A stretch of DNA of 64,000 nucleotides, taken from assembly GCA_022885665.1 (NCBI GenBank), contig JAGQDJ010000190.1:54533-118532 (forward strand), read 5' to 3'. The notes beneath the pieces were generated by a model, which was not told where the DNA came from, ran no database searches, and saw nothing but the letters and a program-made list of their open reading frames with translations. Both the position numbers and the translations under genes were made by a program. The stretch is from Triops longicaudatus (Eukaryota > Arthropoda > Branchiopoda > Notostraca > Triopsidae). Positions 44,901 through 57,568 of the stretch are shown one piece after another (position 1 is the first letter of the stretch; each line of letters starts with the position of its first letter).

Positions 44901-47900
44901 TAGTGAGCCCCGCATTAAAATATGGGAAATGTGGGAATATTTAAAACATACCAGACGTACTTTGAATTTGCGTGAGTGAGCTATGAATGTCACATGAAAA
45001 GGAATTTTTCCCATCTATTTGCTGACAAGGAATTGTTTCCTTTTCTCTCTCTTTCTATGCTATGCAACCAGCATCGTTATACTGTTCGTTACTTCACAAC
45101 ATGCTTCCAACAAAAAAAGGAAGAAAAAAAAACAGATTTGATAAGTTTTCACCTCGTTTTTATTTTATCGACAGGTTGATACAACATTGCGAACAAAGAC
45201 ATGAAAAGCTGTGCATGTTTAAAAAAAAAGGACAAAGATAACTTGTTCATGGCAAGTAGTAGAAGGTGAGTAGGTAGAATGAGTACTGTGGAATGTAAAT
45301 ATCGAGTCCCGAAAATGCAACAAAGGCTGCTTTTTGAAGAATATGTCCATGCTATTTAAACGAAACAATATTTCTTTGCTATTTTCTTTCGTTCGAACTA
45401 TTGACGAAAACTGACTTCACGGACTGAAAGTATATTTCGATTATTTCATAACTTAGACAGCATATATACGCACAAAAAAATAGCCTGTGTGATATCTAGA
45501 TGTTGCTAGATATCTGTAAGTTCTCCCTGCATAAGCAGTTCACGTGCACTTGGAATAAAAAAGAAAAATAGGAATATAAATTATAAAATCTATATGCTTC
45601 TCATTTCTTCAGTAGCCGCAGCGGTGGTTGGTTTTGTTTTCTCGAGTAGGGAAAATGCCCAACTGTTACTATTATAAGATTCCTGAGAAAGCACGTATTT
45701 TTTATTTTTTGTTACTTGTTATTACCGTAACAACGAAAACAAAAAAAAAACGTTGTGAGAAAGATGGCGAACTAAAAATGAAAAACTGGATGCTTGGCTC
45801 AAAATGCAGGAACGATTAAAAAAAAAACGCTAACATTTCATAAATATAGAGAAACAGAAAACCGAACCTTTATTATTTTCTTAGTAACTTTTTTTGCACC
45901 TACTTGTCTGTTTCATGAAGGAAGTTTGCTGTTTACGTTAATTCTCAAAAACCCTTGACTATCTGTAATTCATCAGTTATCATATCTCTTCAATATTCCC
46001 TACTTTCGATTGCTCTTACCCATTTCTGTAGCATGAAAATAGATTAAATTATGTTACAAAAGGTAGCGGTAAGTGTTTTTTAACCCACTTATGTAAGGTA
46101 ACGCATCTTTTGAAACGTTCGGAACATCTGGATTTTATATTACATTGAAAGAAAAATAACCTCGTCTCTAAGCAGACATTCTACCTCAACACGCCGTATG
46201 GACAAATAGATTCTGCTTTTGACAAGCGAGGTAAATGCCTTATTTTATACGACGCATTACACAACCTTACAAATGACATGACCCAGTCTAGCAAAGCTGC
46301 AGTGAAGTGAGCTTCTTGAATGTCAGTATTTAACGGTATTCTTGGCAGCGACTTGGAGTTTATCTTACAATACCGAATGCACTTCTAGTAACGAGCGCGA
46401 CTTTTAGGTTTCCAAGGTTCTAATCGCAGCTTAACCATACGCTGCGGTCAAAGAATCAAACGAGGGAACCCAGTGAGAAGGTTCTAACTCTTCTGAGCCG
46501 ATTAAGTATCGTACCTTGAGAGCTGAGTTAAATTAGTACGTAATAGGAACTAGCATCCCCGGCTCTTTCTGGGAAAAGAAGAAATTTCGAGAGCACAGAG
46601 ACGAGACCCTAGATGAGAGCGTGTTGAGAAGGGATTGGGGGGTTTTAGAACATCCGACAAACCATTGCCCTTCCACGTTTACTGCTGAAAGCTTCCTGGC
46701 TTGCCGCCCAACAGCGTTCCATTGAAACACCATCCAAGTAAATCTGCCCTTTAGTAGGATCCTTTGACGATTCCTCTCGCCCTTTTCAAACCGTATGCGT
46801 CCAACGCAGCAACATATTACACTAACAATAATCTGCCGAGCGAGAGGAGACAAATTGCATGCCATAAGGGAATACTTTTTTCTGAAGCAACATTCAATCA
46901 AGGGAGGCGGATAACACTGTAGAAGTGAAGTTGACAAGCTGACAACCACGTTTCTGTTTTGTTGTGGAACTTCAAAGAGCCTTTCCTTGTTTAGTTATTG
47001 CACCATAAGCTTGTAGTGTTTTACAGGTATATTGATTTTTTCTGTAATAATAAGGGAAGGAAATGAGCTAACATGTGGTTCCAGATAAATAATGAAATAC
47101 TTCCGGCGCTCTTTAAAGAAATAACAATACAGGAAGACTAACAAGTTAGAATTGTTGATGAAAAGTAAATTCCTCATTCTTTGCGAGGATTCCCTCTGTT
47201 TTTGCTAATTTTTATGTTTTCACACGTGCTACTTTTCGAGGTGGGTGGAAAAATAAGCTGTTTTGTCCCGCTGAAAACACATTAGTCTTCTCCACTTTCG
47301 AGACGTAAATTTGAGATGCAAATGGCTGAAAATAAGATTTCTATCTAGCCTTCATTTCGAGGGTTTCTTCACGAAAAATCGTTCTTCGACTGCCAAAGTA
47401 TGAAAACGGGAGCGTATTCATGCTTTAGAAGTCCAAGTGGGCACCTTTTCTTACAGAATACATTGATTTTCTATTCCTTTACTTTTTTTTTCTCGAAACC
47501 CCATTGTCAGCCACAGATCGCGTATCTTTTCAAACGGGGATACAGTAGTGTAGGAAGAAACGTCTTGTTTTCGAAGAGCGATAAAAATAGTAAAAAGTAA
47601 CCTAGGCGATACACATTGGCACACTTGTGCAATTGTTGCAAGAGAAAAAAAGTCGAGATTCAGATGGAAAGAGTGCATTTATCTCTCTACCCAGCCTCCG
47701 TGAGAAATTCTGCTTAGTATCCTGTGCGCGATATTAACAATTTCCTGCACAAACGCACTTCCGTATTTCGGATGTCTTTTCCCGTTGTTTGCCTTCAGTG
47801 TGTCAGAATTTAGCGATTCGTCGCTCGGTTTGTTTACACCGTTGAGCAAGAATTGTCCCGTTCGCGAGATGCCAGACCCGTAATGGCGGTATTGTTGACC

Positions 47901-50900
47901 AATTTGGTGTGAAAAAGAGGCATCTGAGGTTGGCTTTTTTCCATCACGCAATTTTCGTCTATGGGCAATTTGTTGCCGGCGTATTATTTGACGTCGTATA
48001 TTTTCTAGGGGCTTCTCATTGTTAATACGAGGTAAACGAGAAAAAAATAGTGACCATTTATGACCCTTTCTGTGGACCTATTTCGGCTTGAGTGAAAATC
48101 GACGCAGAAGTCCTGCCGATGACATAACAATAAAAGTAGACGGTAAGACAAGCTTGACGCAGCTACTGTCAGTAACAATGCAAGAAGGAAGGAACGTGGG
48201 AATTCGTATGTCGACTACAGCAGTATTGTATTCAGTACTTCCGGCATACCCAGCATTTCTACTTAACTACCTAGCAATGTTTTCCCTGGCATTAACGAGC
48301 TTTTCCTGTAAACCCTAGGCAAAGTGCTCCCTTTGAAGCGCGCAAGTCGAGTCTTGCCTGTCAAGACACACCAAAGTAAGCTTCAAGCCTTCAGTTTACG
48401 CGGATAATCAGTTCGTTAAATGGAAATGCATAAATATTTACTCTATTGTCGAAAGAAAAAGTTGAAGCTATATTAATTTTTATAGAGTAAGCCTTCGTTA
48501 TAAAGAACTCCGAGGGGACGGAGACTATCCGTTAAAGCTATAGCCAGTAGTGCTTCAAAGTTAATATTGGCTAAAATGCTTTTAATTTCGCCGGTACATG
48601 TGGATCTTGTGCACAGTGGCCTATTGTCAGTTTAAACAGTATGCGTTATAGGGAGTTTTTACTTTATTCGCATCCACCCCGTAGCCAGTGGGGTTTAACC
48701 CCTCTGAGATGGAAAAAAAAACGCACGGATGAAATTCTGGGTTTTGGAGCAAGATCTAGTTGTGAACAGTTTTACATTCAAAATATACTATGGAAATTAA
48801 AATGGAAATAGGTATAGTTGAGTTCATGTAGCTGTTTTAGGTACGTAATCAGTTTTCTACAAAATAAATACAAAAGGAAAGCCGAAGACGATATTTCGTC
48901 GCTAAGCTGATGTTGGTTCGCCTTAAATACACACATAAGCATCCATCCCCCCGAAATTTCATTTTAGAATGGTGAACAAAATGTCCAATAAAACTGCATA
49001 TTGGAAACTTCTTCAAACCGACATGCTGGCTGCTACGGACCTGCTCCGGAAAAAAATAATTCAAATTCTTGTGAAAAGTAACTAAAATATTAATACAAAA
49101 TTTTACATAAAGTGTATCACAATTTATGCATACCAATAAAACCTCATAAGAACGAAACTGTAGGCAACAAAAAAAAAAAACTGATGGGTTATCCAAAGTT
49201 ATTTATATCAGACTTTTTGTGAACATTTACGAATCTTAAGACCTTATAATCCATTTTTCGAGAATTCATTATAAAAGGGTTCCTTGTAATGGGATTGTAT
49301 TAACGCTACATTATTACTATGCGTGCTGCCGTTACGATATTATTACGTGTGCGGCAGTTACGTTTCGCTGTAAGGGGATTGCTACGCAGTAACTATAATG
49401 TACTGTAAAAGTAATAAATACACCTACACAGAGACCTCATAAGTGGGTTAGTGTATTCGTCTTATGAGCAGAGAAAGGCGAGTCCGAGGGTTTCACCTAT
49501 CTGTTCAAGTACGTCTTAGTGCATGTCGTCCGTATAGTACATTCCATGCCCAGGTGACACAAAACGTAGGAACGGACCCGAGTCCCATTAAGAAGTACTT
49601 CCAATGTGGTAAGAGAATCTTGTGAGAGCCAACATGCGAATCTGCACGTACCCTGTCCTACAGGTTTGCTGGCACTAACCGCGCCTGCCCTCTCGTATTT
49701 CATTGCCACGTACTGTGCTGTACCATATACTGTAAAGAACTCGCCAGCGAAGTCACACGGGCAAATGGGCAGTATTACAGATACATAACATTTGAATGTC
49801 ACGTATTTTGAATTAAATTGAAACAATAAATTTCCGTCGCGAGGAAATGGGGTAGTTATTCGACAACGTAAAATATCGCACTGGTACGCTATTCACGCGA
49901 ATGCAGTGCAGTTAGAAAAAAAAAAACTTTGCTTGGGTCGATTTCTTTGACGAGTGCTGTTCAATGGAGCGCTACAGGTCAAGAGGGCTCAACGGATTAT
50001 GGAAAATCGACCTAGAGAGACATCTTTAGGTACTCTTAAGGAGGCTTGCGGCAAGTATGATTTTCGAACACATTTAACGGAGGAAATACGGAAATTTGGC
50101 AGCTTTATAAAATTTCAGCACATTAAAAATAACAGATTTTAGTGAAAAATTGTATGACACGAGCACAATTACATGAGTAAACAACGTAAGTTTCCTTCGC
50201 TTTTTCTTTATAATAAGGAGGGCGCCTATTACATTATTACGTTTGTTGTGGGAAATTTAAATTTCTCTCACCATTTTCAAATAAGGAATTCTAAAGCAAT
50301 CTTTAAGAAAATTACCTCGAGGCTCCATCGCAATGCGACGATATGCCTCTAGTCCTGGTAACCTTTTTTTTTTTACTTTCATAGCCAGAAACCAAACACT
50401 CAAATTTAAAAGCTTTATTAAAACAGGGGGGAAAATATTAAATTATAATAAATAATTTTGAAAGCTTATCCGTTAATTTTCTGAAGCCGGAATTTCCTAA
50501 GTTTTCACCTCGCACCGGCCGCAGCTTTTCAAGACATTTCGGCACCCTCTTTCAAACCACGCACTCTAAACTTTATTTCAAGTTTTGGTCTTTTGGTCCA
50601 CTCAAGGCGGCCCTACAAGGCAATCTCTGAACACAGATTGAGAACCGCTGATTTGAAGCAATTTCCCGTGATAAGAAAAGCCCTAGAGTGATGCTATGAT
50701 ACGAATATAACAAAAATACTTTGAACAATAAGCAGTGTTTGCGGGTTTCGGCATCCTCGCACAGCATGGTCCTTAGTGCTTAAAAACCATCAACAGAATC
50801 CCTTACAGAGTTATGGTTCTTTAAAACTTTACACGAAAAATACGTTTTTTTTTTAGAAAGATATGTCCTGGAAGAGGTGCACATCGTATATTAAAAAAAA

Positions 50901-53900
50901 GAAATGGTCAACTGGCTTGTAACTTCTTATGGTAAAACACAGGTTGCAATTAAACCAACTTCTTGTTAAACTTAACAAATGCGAACCCTGCACTTTTAAT
51001 AACTGTCAACTCTCCTTTAATTTTTTGTGCTCTCTTGGCTTCTTGTTCATATATTCGTTCCCTCTTCTAACAGCCAAAAGACATTTCTCGTCCAGACATA
51101 ATTACGCAGTACAGTTTAATTTGTGATCAGTGAGAAATGTAAAACCGGTGATAGTCCCTAATTTCTTAGATTGGCGTTTCGTGGGATTTCTGTGTTACTT
51201 AACAGTCAGACTTTGCTTTAAAAGTAGCATCAAAAGTTAACTATTACACGATGCTGTCTGACTTGGTAAGGGTCCGTTTACCCGAGGTATTAATAACGTT
51301 TCAAGTTCTATTACGTGTGTCGAATGTCCTGAGTTTCCTTTGTGACATGGTAGTTGCCAGTAGATGGGTGGCCGACGTACACAGTCACATATGCCACTGT
51401 GCACTCAGCTTCAACGAGACGTCCATTTGTCATTCCGTTTAGTCTCTTCGCCATGTGGAAAGTCTGGGTTACGTGTGAAGTTCCAGTGTTGCGGACGGTT
51501 ACCATGTTACTGGAAAAAAGCGTAAAGACATTCACGACAAAGGCCATTTCCGAGAACTGTCAGCGTCCATGCCCATGAAATTGTTTGCTTGGGACCGATT
51601 TGGGATTGCGCAATGTTTGTCTCCTTGCAAATTACCAACCCTCTTACCCTTAACTTCTGCACCGAAAACAAAACGCTTGACAGAGGAAGCGTATTTGTAA
51701 GCGTATGAAAAGAGAAGTTTTGGGGTTAGAATGACTAAGTTCGTACAAAGGAACATTAATGTCATCCACATTTCCTTCATTTGTGGGGGAAGCTCATTTC
51801 GGCGGGCCATAAAGCAAAAAAGTTTTCTCTTCTTTCTATCATTTTTCTTTTGTTTTTGTCCCAAAAGGCTCAGTTGCTCAAGACATATAATAAAGCGGCG
51901 TTCCTTCTGCGTAGTACTACGCTTATATTCGCGAAGTGACAAAAAAAAGAAAAGATTTAAAATGAAAAGAATCGGCACTCAGTTCGGCTTTCGGGCAGGA
52001 TGCGACGTACCCGATCACTGCTGCCAAGGAGTCGTAGTTGCTATAGAGAGGTGTCGTTTTAAGAGGAACTGGTTAGTAAGAATAAGGCATATTGTTATTT
52101 TCTAGAAGGAGATAAAAAAAATCCGGTGATTTTATACACCGTTCCTAGGTAACTCAATTTTTTTCAAAGAAAAGAGCAACAAAGTGTCAAATTATTGTTC
52201 CACCTCAGTTTTTAAGTTTTATATTCTCGTTGCGTGACGGACTAAGAAAACCGAACTCGGTACAAAGAACGGCACAATGTCAGATTATTGATTATGTCAC
52301 GAAAACCCCCTCCTAACTTTCGGAATATTACAGCATTGCCTACATGCACTATACCGTACCCGCTCCCAATCTTTAAGCTTGGCAACGCCCCATAAACTTT
52401 TTCTCTTTGAAGTTTCCCACGGCGAACAACTCTGGGTAATAACAATGACGCATGAATTAGTAATGTGGTCCACACGTCCACTGATTATTCTTGGTCTGAT
52501 CTTGGGACGCAGTTGGTGTCTGCACAAATTTGATGCACGGTGTCAACTTTCGCCCCATCTGTCTATTTACACACTGCATAGAAATGCTGCGCAACGACAA
52601 AAATCCTACAACGAAAAAAAAATCTACATACACCCCGATTTCATGAGAACCATTCTGTTATTTTCGCAGATGCAGCCGGTTATTTTTAGCGAGTTTTGTG
52701 ATGACGTATGCCGCAAAAAAAGGAAAAAAATATCAATTGTTGGTTGCTTTTTGCTGAGCGAGAAATAGGAACACAAGGTCTACGTTTGGAATTTTTATAT
52801 CTTGTAAGCTAAGAAGTATTAGGTGCTTACTACAGGAAAGATTTAATAGTAATAACAGCGTTCTGTATTATTTATACCTAATAAAAGTGTTAGTAGGCTA
52901 AGAGCTCTAAGATGGAGGCGTGGCGTGCGTACGTAGGGCTCCTAATTGAGTATAATCGCCATATCGTTTTCCTTAGGGTGGTTCAGAGCTATTGTCCACT
53001 GTTGTGGTTCAAACGTGGTGCCGAAACTCTATATTTCTAATAACAGGAAATATGTCCTATACGTTCCGAAAAGAGACATTGTTACTAGACCGTGTCGGTG
53101 TCCAAGTCCATCACGGTTCTCACAACTGACCAGTGCTTGTTATGGAAACCGCCGTTCTCATTTCCCTAATAAAGTTGGAGGGCCAAAATAGACTTGAGTG
53201 CCTCTTTTTCTTTTCTTTCCTGTTTCATATAACGAACCTATTAGTGTGGCGAGCCAAGTCATTATATGCGTTATTGATCCTACCAAATCCATGACAGGCT
53301 TTTAATTATGTTTTCTGACTTTGTGTCGAACGTAGGATGCTTAACTTTTTTCTTTTTTTTTTCGAAAAAAAGCTGAACTCGGAACTCAAAAGTTGCAACG
53401 TTAAAGAGTGTTGATCTTCTTAACGTCACGGATCAAAAGCATATATCGACAAAACATTCTCCCTCCGTAATTTGAAACACACCTGTACCCATTAAGTTGA
53501 CGAAAAGCTTACAGAAGAGTTCCCTGGAATATTCTTTTTAAAAAGGCTTTACATTTGGTATAGAAGGTGAAAACTCAAAAGAACTTTTAATGGTTTGTAC
53601 CGGAAGGTTGGAGGCCTACTCTCCATAATATCTTACCAGAGTGAATGACGTGAGAAACAGCCTTCTGTGAATATTTAACTCCCTTCCGTTTTCACCGAGC
53701 TCTACTGACAACCCCTGAATACACAGCGCAAACAAGAATAATGTCGAGTTGAGACATTTTGTCTCTGACTTGTATTTTCCCCGTGTTTTGTTATTGTGCT
53801 CTTGATGTAGAACCCGAAGCTTTTCACATTTAATACGCACAAAAACGTTTACTGATCCAATGTTTGTTGTCTTTGATGGCGTTTATAACTTTCTCATGAT

Positions 53901-56578
53901 TGTTGCAACAAGTAGGATGCTCTTACCAAAAAAAAACTTTGCTAGTACTTTTGTTTCGAAGTTGAGGAAAAGCAGGCAATATCTGTTGAACCTTTAATAT
54001 CAATGTGAAGTGGAGTAGCCCCATTGACTATTGGGTAGAACGCTTTCGCGAGATTTGTGGACATCGAGCTTTGCTGAGCAGAGTAGCTCAGGCTCCTTTA
54101 TGCTGCAACTTTTATGTGTAGTGGAGAAGCCGCAATTGAAACCAGACTTACAATCCGTACTTGTGCTTTTATGTTGGTTGTATGTGTAAAAGAAAGGGAG
54201 GAAAAGACCTGAAACTCTTATGAAGTAATAATAAAGCTCCCCATCCATACACTTAAGTGTCACGTATGGAAGATGATCGAATGCTTCATGTCCGAGCCAG
54301 GTTTTGAGTCGCTCATGAGTGTTGCCATGCTAACGAAAGGGGTTTTCTCGCTTCCTCACTCGCCAAATTCTGACAATATGAATATTCACGGACGCAACCA
54401 TCTTTCTTGGAAGTTGGGATGATGCACGTGCGCCTAATTTCTTGATTCTCTGTCATAAGGCTATAATCTGGTTATAGTAGCTGAATAAATCGAATTATGC
54501 GTGCTGCAATTAACGCAAAAGGGGAAATGTGTCAGCTACTCCATACCTGACGCATACGCAGGCTTACCATGTCAACTTACACCACTAATCATGGAAGTGC
54601 CATACCCTTCAAATTACCCTTGATCTTACCCTAGCGTTTGCCACTTGTTCACACTACCTTTCCCATCGTGTTAAAATATTAGTTCATTGTTGTTTTCGAT
54701 GCGTGTTCCAGCACCACAAACCAACAAGCCCAACATAACAGGCATGGATTTTAAGCCTTGCGCAAAGAAATCCATGAAACTAGATATTCCAATGCACACA
54801 TTGTAATTATCTTAAGCAAAGCTAAGGTAAAAAGAATGCAGACACTCTCCATAACCTCTGGATAAATAATAGGCTGTGACACACTGACGTATTTTCTGTT
54901 GTATGGCGTTAATGGCATCAACTTTGAAGCTGAAGCGTCGGTAATGGAACGCGCACGTGAGAGTTATTTTAGGAGACTCGGGTTTATTGTAACTCGAGGT
55001 AATATTATAAAAAGCATAACTTTTTTTAAAAAAAGAAAAAAAGCCACAAGAGGTCCTAAAAATCATGGCCAAAGCAAACAGCAAGACCCGTTCGCAAAAA
55101 AAGCTATGTATCAAAGAAAAACATTCATACACGATGTAATTTAAATTATAACTTTGCACCTTTTCTTAGAAAAAAGTGTGCCCTTCTCTTTAATTATAAG
55201 GTCTGTTTTAAATATATTTACTTGAATAAGAATAATTCTGAAGTAAACAAACAACGGGGATCAACACTAGAACAGCTTTAAAACTAATTTTCCGAAGTTA
55301 TTTTACGCTTGGTATGAAAAGCCAGAGTAGTTTAGGTTTTCAAACTAGAATGCTTCTAGTTTTCGTATCGTGCAATCACGTAACGACTTAGCAGAGAATT
55401 AGAAGACATCTACATCTAACGATTATACACTCGAGTGACAGTTAAGTTTGTGCACAGAATGCAACTAAAAAACGCAAATTTACCATCGAACCAAGTTTGC
55501 TTAAAAGAAAAGTTTAATAAGTATGCAAGAAAGCTCAATAAAGTAAGCAGAAAGGTGTGTTCCCATATAGATGAACTTTTTTGCAGTCTACTGTAGCGTT
55601 CATATATTTCGACTTATGTGTATACCCCGGTTAGCTTCGTAGTGTAACATAGATTCAAATGCAGTAGTTTTATGTCTACGGTTGGAAGGTGAGTAGGAAT
55701 CGACAGTCGCGCACGTAAATTAAGGAATTTGATGTGAAATCGATAGAAAGGACTCTCTTCATTAGCAATCAATAAATAGATCAGTCATAAAGAGGGATTC
55801 GCTCCCTACAATCCTAAAGGAATCTCACTTCAATAAGGAATTATGTCTCTTTTAAAAGAAATGCTGGACTTTTTGAGGTAGTCGCAATTCCCTAACAAAG
55901 CTGAAGCAATACATTAATGACATGCCTTTCACGGTCTTATTTGTAGGTCGATATGTAAGAAAGGTAGGAACAAGAAAAAGACACTCGCGAGAATAAGTTC
56001 GTTTTCTCTCACGACTTTAGCTTTTGGGGGTGGATTGATCAACTGTATTCACAAGTTGAAAAGAAGCCTACTAGGGTGGAGGGAGTGTTGAGACCCGTAA
56101 GTAGCAAAACAGGTCTTGGGTTCAGAGCCCCGTCGGAAAGAGAAATATAGTTGCATAATGACTATTGTGTTCGCCCTGGCATGACGCATCTTTCGACGCG
56201 TTTGTATCTGTCGGATTAAAATTGACGTTCCGTTTGATGGTAGGTTGGCAGGGTTGACGTGAGGAAGTGAACCATGTGATAATCGGTTTGTATTGTACCA
56301 ACTTACTTGACAAACATGAAGATTCCCGTAGTCTCCATGGCTCGGCTGATGCCTTTCCACGAAGCCATCATAATATACTTTTGTTTAACCGTCAACGGCA
56401 GGCGTGGATCCGGTGGCGGCGGTGGTTTCCATTCCGCATTTATTTTTTCATGTAAAGGTGCCACAGGACACATTGGCAGCATGTTGACAGGCGGAGGCTG
56501 TATGGGTACATTCTTGCCCTGGAGAGGATTTCTGTCATCGAGCGACGAACTGGTCAGCTTTCCCAACTCGCAGCCCAT
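41959..56578 (-). CDS. Neuroglobin-like globin with N-terminal acylation motif, 230 aa
   Basis: Three exons: 56578-56307, 43803-43572, 42147-41959 (stop TAG). Together they give 693 nt in consistent phase. The protein starts MGCELGKL: Gly2 is suited to N-myristoylation and Cys3 to palmitoylation. A Pro-rich N-terminal extension (PPPPPDPRLPL) precedes helix A (VKQKYIMMASWKGISRAM). The globin fold follows, with Phe CD1 (F106 in LFDKFREL), distal His E7 (H124 in LELAEHATAVM) and proximal His F8 (H156 in VGQTHRKIPG). All heme-pocket residues are thus present, which suggests a functional heme protein. Introns fall after helix B in phase 2 and within helix G in phase 0, the ancestral B12.2 and G7.0 positions. 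Membrane-bound acylated globins are known from crustacean gill, which fits. A C-terminal extension of about 15 residues follows helix H. Oxygen transport, redox signalling and membrane protection are all possible roles. Confidence 0.92.
42148..43571 (-). other. Globin intron 2
   Basis: A 1424-nt intron (GTAAAA donor, TTGCAG acceptor) at position G7.0. No nested coding sequence seen. Confidence 0.75.
44791..44827. repeat. 12-bp hairpin with weaker flanking complementarity
   Basis: GATCTTTTAAAA (44791-44802) pairs perfectly with its complement at 44816-44827 across a 13-nt loop. Flanking sequence (AATGTTCC at about 44782 and GGAACACT at about 44853) adds imperfect pairing, so it may be a decayed foldback element. 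Confidence 0.5.
47679..48063 (-). CDS. Unassigned open reading frame inside globin intron 1
   Basis: On the minus strand a frame stays open for about 128 codons after a stop/acceptor-like AAATAG at about 48069-48064 and ends at a TAA (47681-47679). No ATG occurs near its beginning, so if real it would be a spliced last exon. The translation is balanced rather than low-complexity, with a basic stretch (ENIRRQIIRRQQIAHRRKL) and a final segment ending in ILSRISHGGWVER. I recognise no family. It may be chance. Confidence 0.2.
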
Positions 56579-56877
56579 TTTTGCCCTTTGGTTCCTTTTC
56601 ACAAGCCACCGAGTTAATCCCAGATTGTCAATTTATTTTTCTTTCTGTAAAACGTGTTGCTGCCTTTGGCCGCTTCCTATGTGTATCTTCGTCTCTTTTA
56701 TGTCGAATGAGGATCAACGAGATCACACTTGGAAGAGAAACTTGCCCTCCCCCCTTGAGAATTATAGCCTTGGAGCTCCGACGTCCAACGGATCTTAACA
56801 AGCGTCGCTGAGTGGCTTGAAAATTGAAAAAGCTTTATTAATTCACAACTCGCTGCCACTTCACAGTAGCGTACTCG

Positions 56878-56886
56878 CTTTTTATA
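56878..56886 (-). promoter_or_regulatory. TATA box of the globin gene
   Basis: TATAAAAAG on the minus strand. Transcription would start around 56856, giving a 5' UTR of about 280 nt without any need for a further intron. Confidence 0.5.
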
Positions 56887-57491
56887 GCCCTAGTTTTTCC
56901 ATCGACAGTTCTCCTGAAGTTGTATTTCACTTTGTAGGTCGGGTATTTCTCCAACAAGTTAAAATAGTCCGCAAACTGAAAGAACCACGTTTAGGAAAAG
57001 AGAAACCGCAAAAAGCCAGCCCACTGCAACATTACAGCTTTAGCTGCTAATAAAAGCACAACTTTTCGAAGACGAGTTTTTATTTTTCTTGACAAGCCAA
57101 AATGTAAAGTTCCTATTTCTTCACGAGCGCTTCTTTCCAAACGAACGAAAATGTCTTGCTTGGAAACCCCAATTTGTCTTAGGTTTTTCTCCAGGACTAT
57201 TACTTAGGTCAGCGCGTTTCCCGCCTCAGTGCATCTGCCTATTTTTTTCACCGATGAGAGAAAATAGCGAGATTTGAGTCCCTTAGTGAGGACACCCACC
57301 AATCAGACAAATCCGTTTTTTTATGTCCAAAGAATAGTGGTAAAGAAAGGCAGAATGAGGAATATCAGTCCGTTTAAAAAATCGTTGAGAGCACCAAATG
57401 GGACGGGCAGTCGTCGAATGACGGAAGCGCCTAATCTACTGGAAGCTTCAGCTATCCGAGTATCTTGTGAATAGAATTACACTCGCCGAGG

Positions 57492-57568
57492 ATCACAGGA
57501 GTACAATATCGCACAGATATGACGACGTCCGTCGCCGAGGACGTCTTCTTGCTTTCTCCTCCTGTGAT
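57492..57568. repeat. Nested inverted repeat
   Basis: Outer arms ATCACAGGAG (57492-57501) and its exact complement (57559-57568) enclose an inner pair GACGTCC/GGACGTC near 57524-57545. A 9-nt direct repeat CGCCGAGGA also occurs at both 57484 and 57533. Possibly a structured RNA or protein-binding site; no family recognised. Confidence 0.5.

Larger units (their letters stand above)
43804..56306 (-). other. Globin intron 1, about 12.5 kb
   Basis: A GTAAGT donor at 56306 and a TTTTTCAG acceptor at 43804 bound this intron. It is the largest non-coding block in the window. It contains one unexplained open frame (47679-48063, minus), an AT-rich hairpin (44791-44827) and possible decayed MITE remnants near 48485-48545 and 49240-49410. 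No transposon protein was recognised. Confidence 0.75.

Noticed and set aside
46533..46949. 138-codon minus-strand frame in the globin intron
   Set aside because: The translation is Ser/Cys/Arg-rich without domain features and no start or splice context supports it.
51532..52105. Overlapping long frames on both strands (148 and 124 codons)
   Set aside because: Both consist largely of Lys/Phe-rich low-complexity translation from A/T runs and read through each other. No family recognised.
52242..52768. Overlapping frames on both strands (129 codons plus, 76-79 codons minus)
   Set aside because: No recognisable domain, no supporting splice structure, and competing frames on the other strand.
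56095..56145. GGTTCAGAGCC motif resembling a tRNA or SINE B box
   Set aside because: No correctly spaced A box and no cloverleaf can be drawn.
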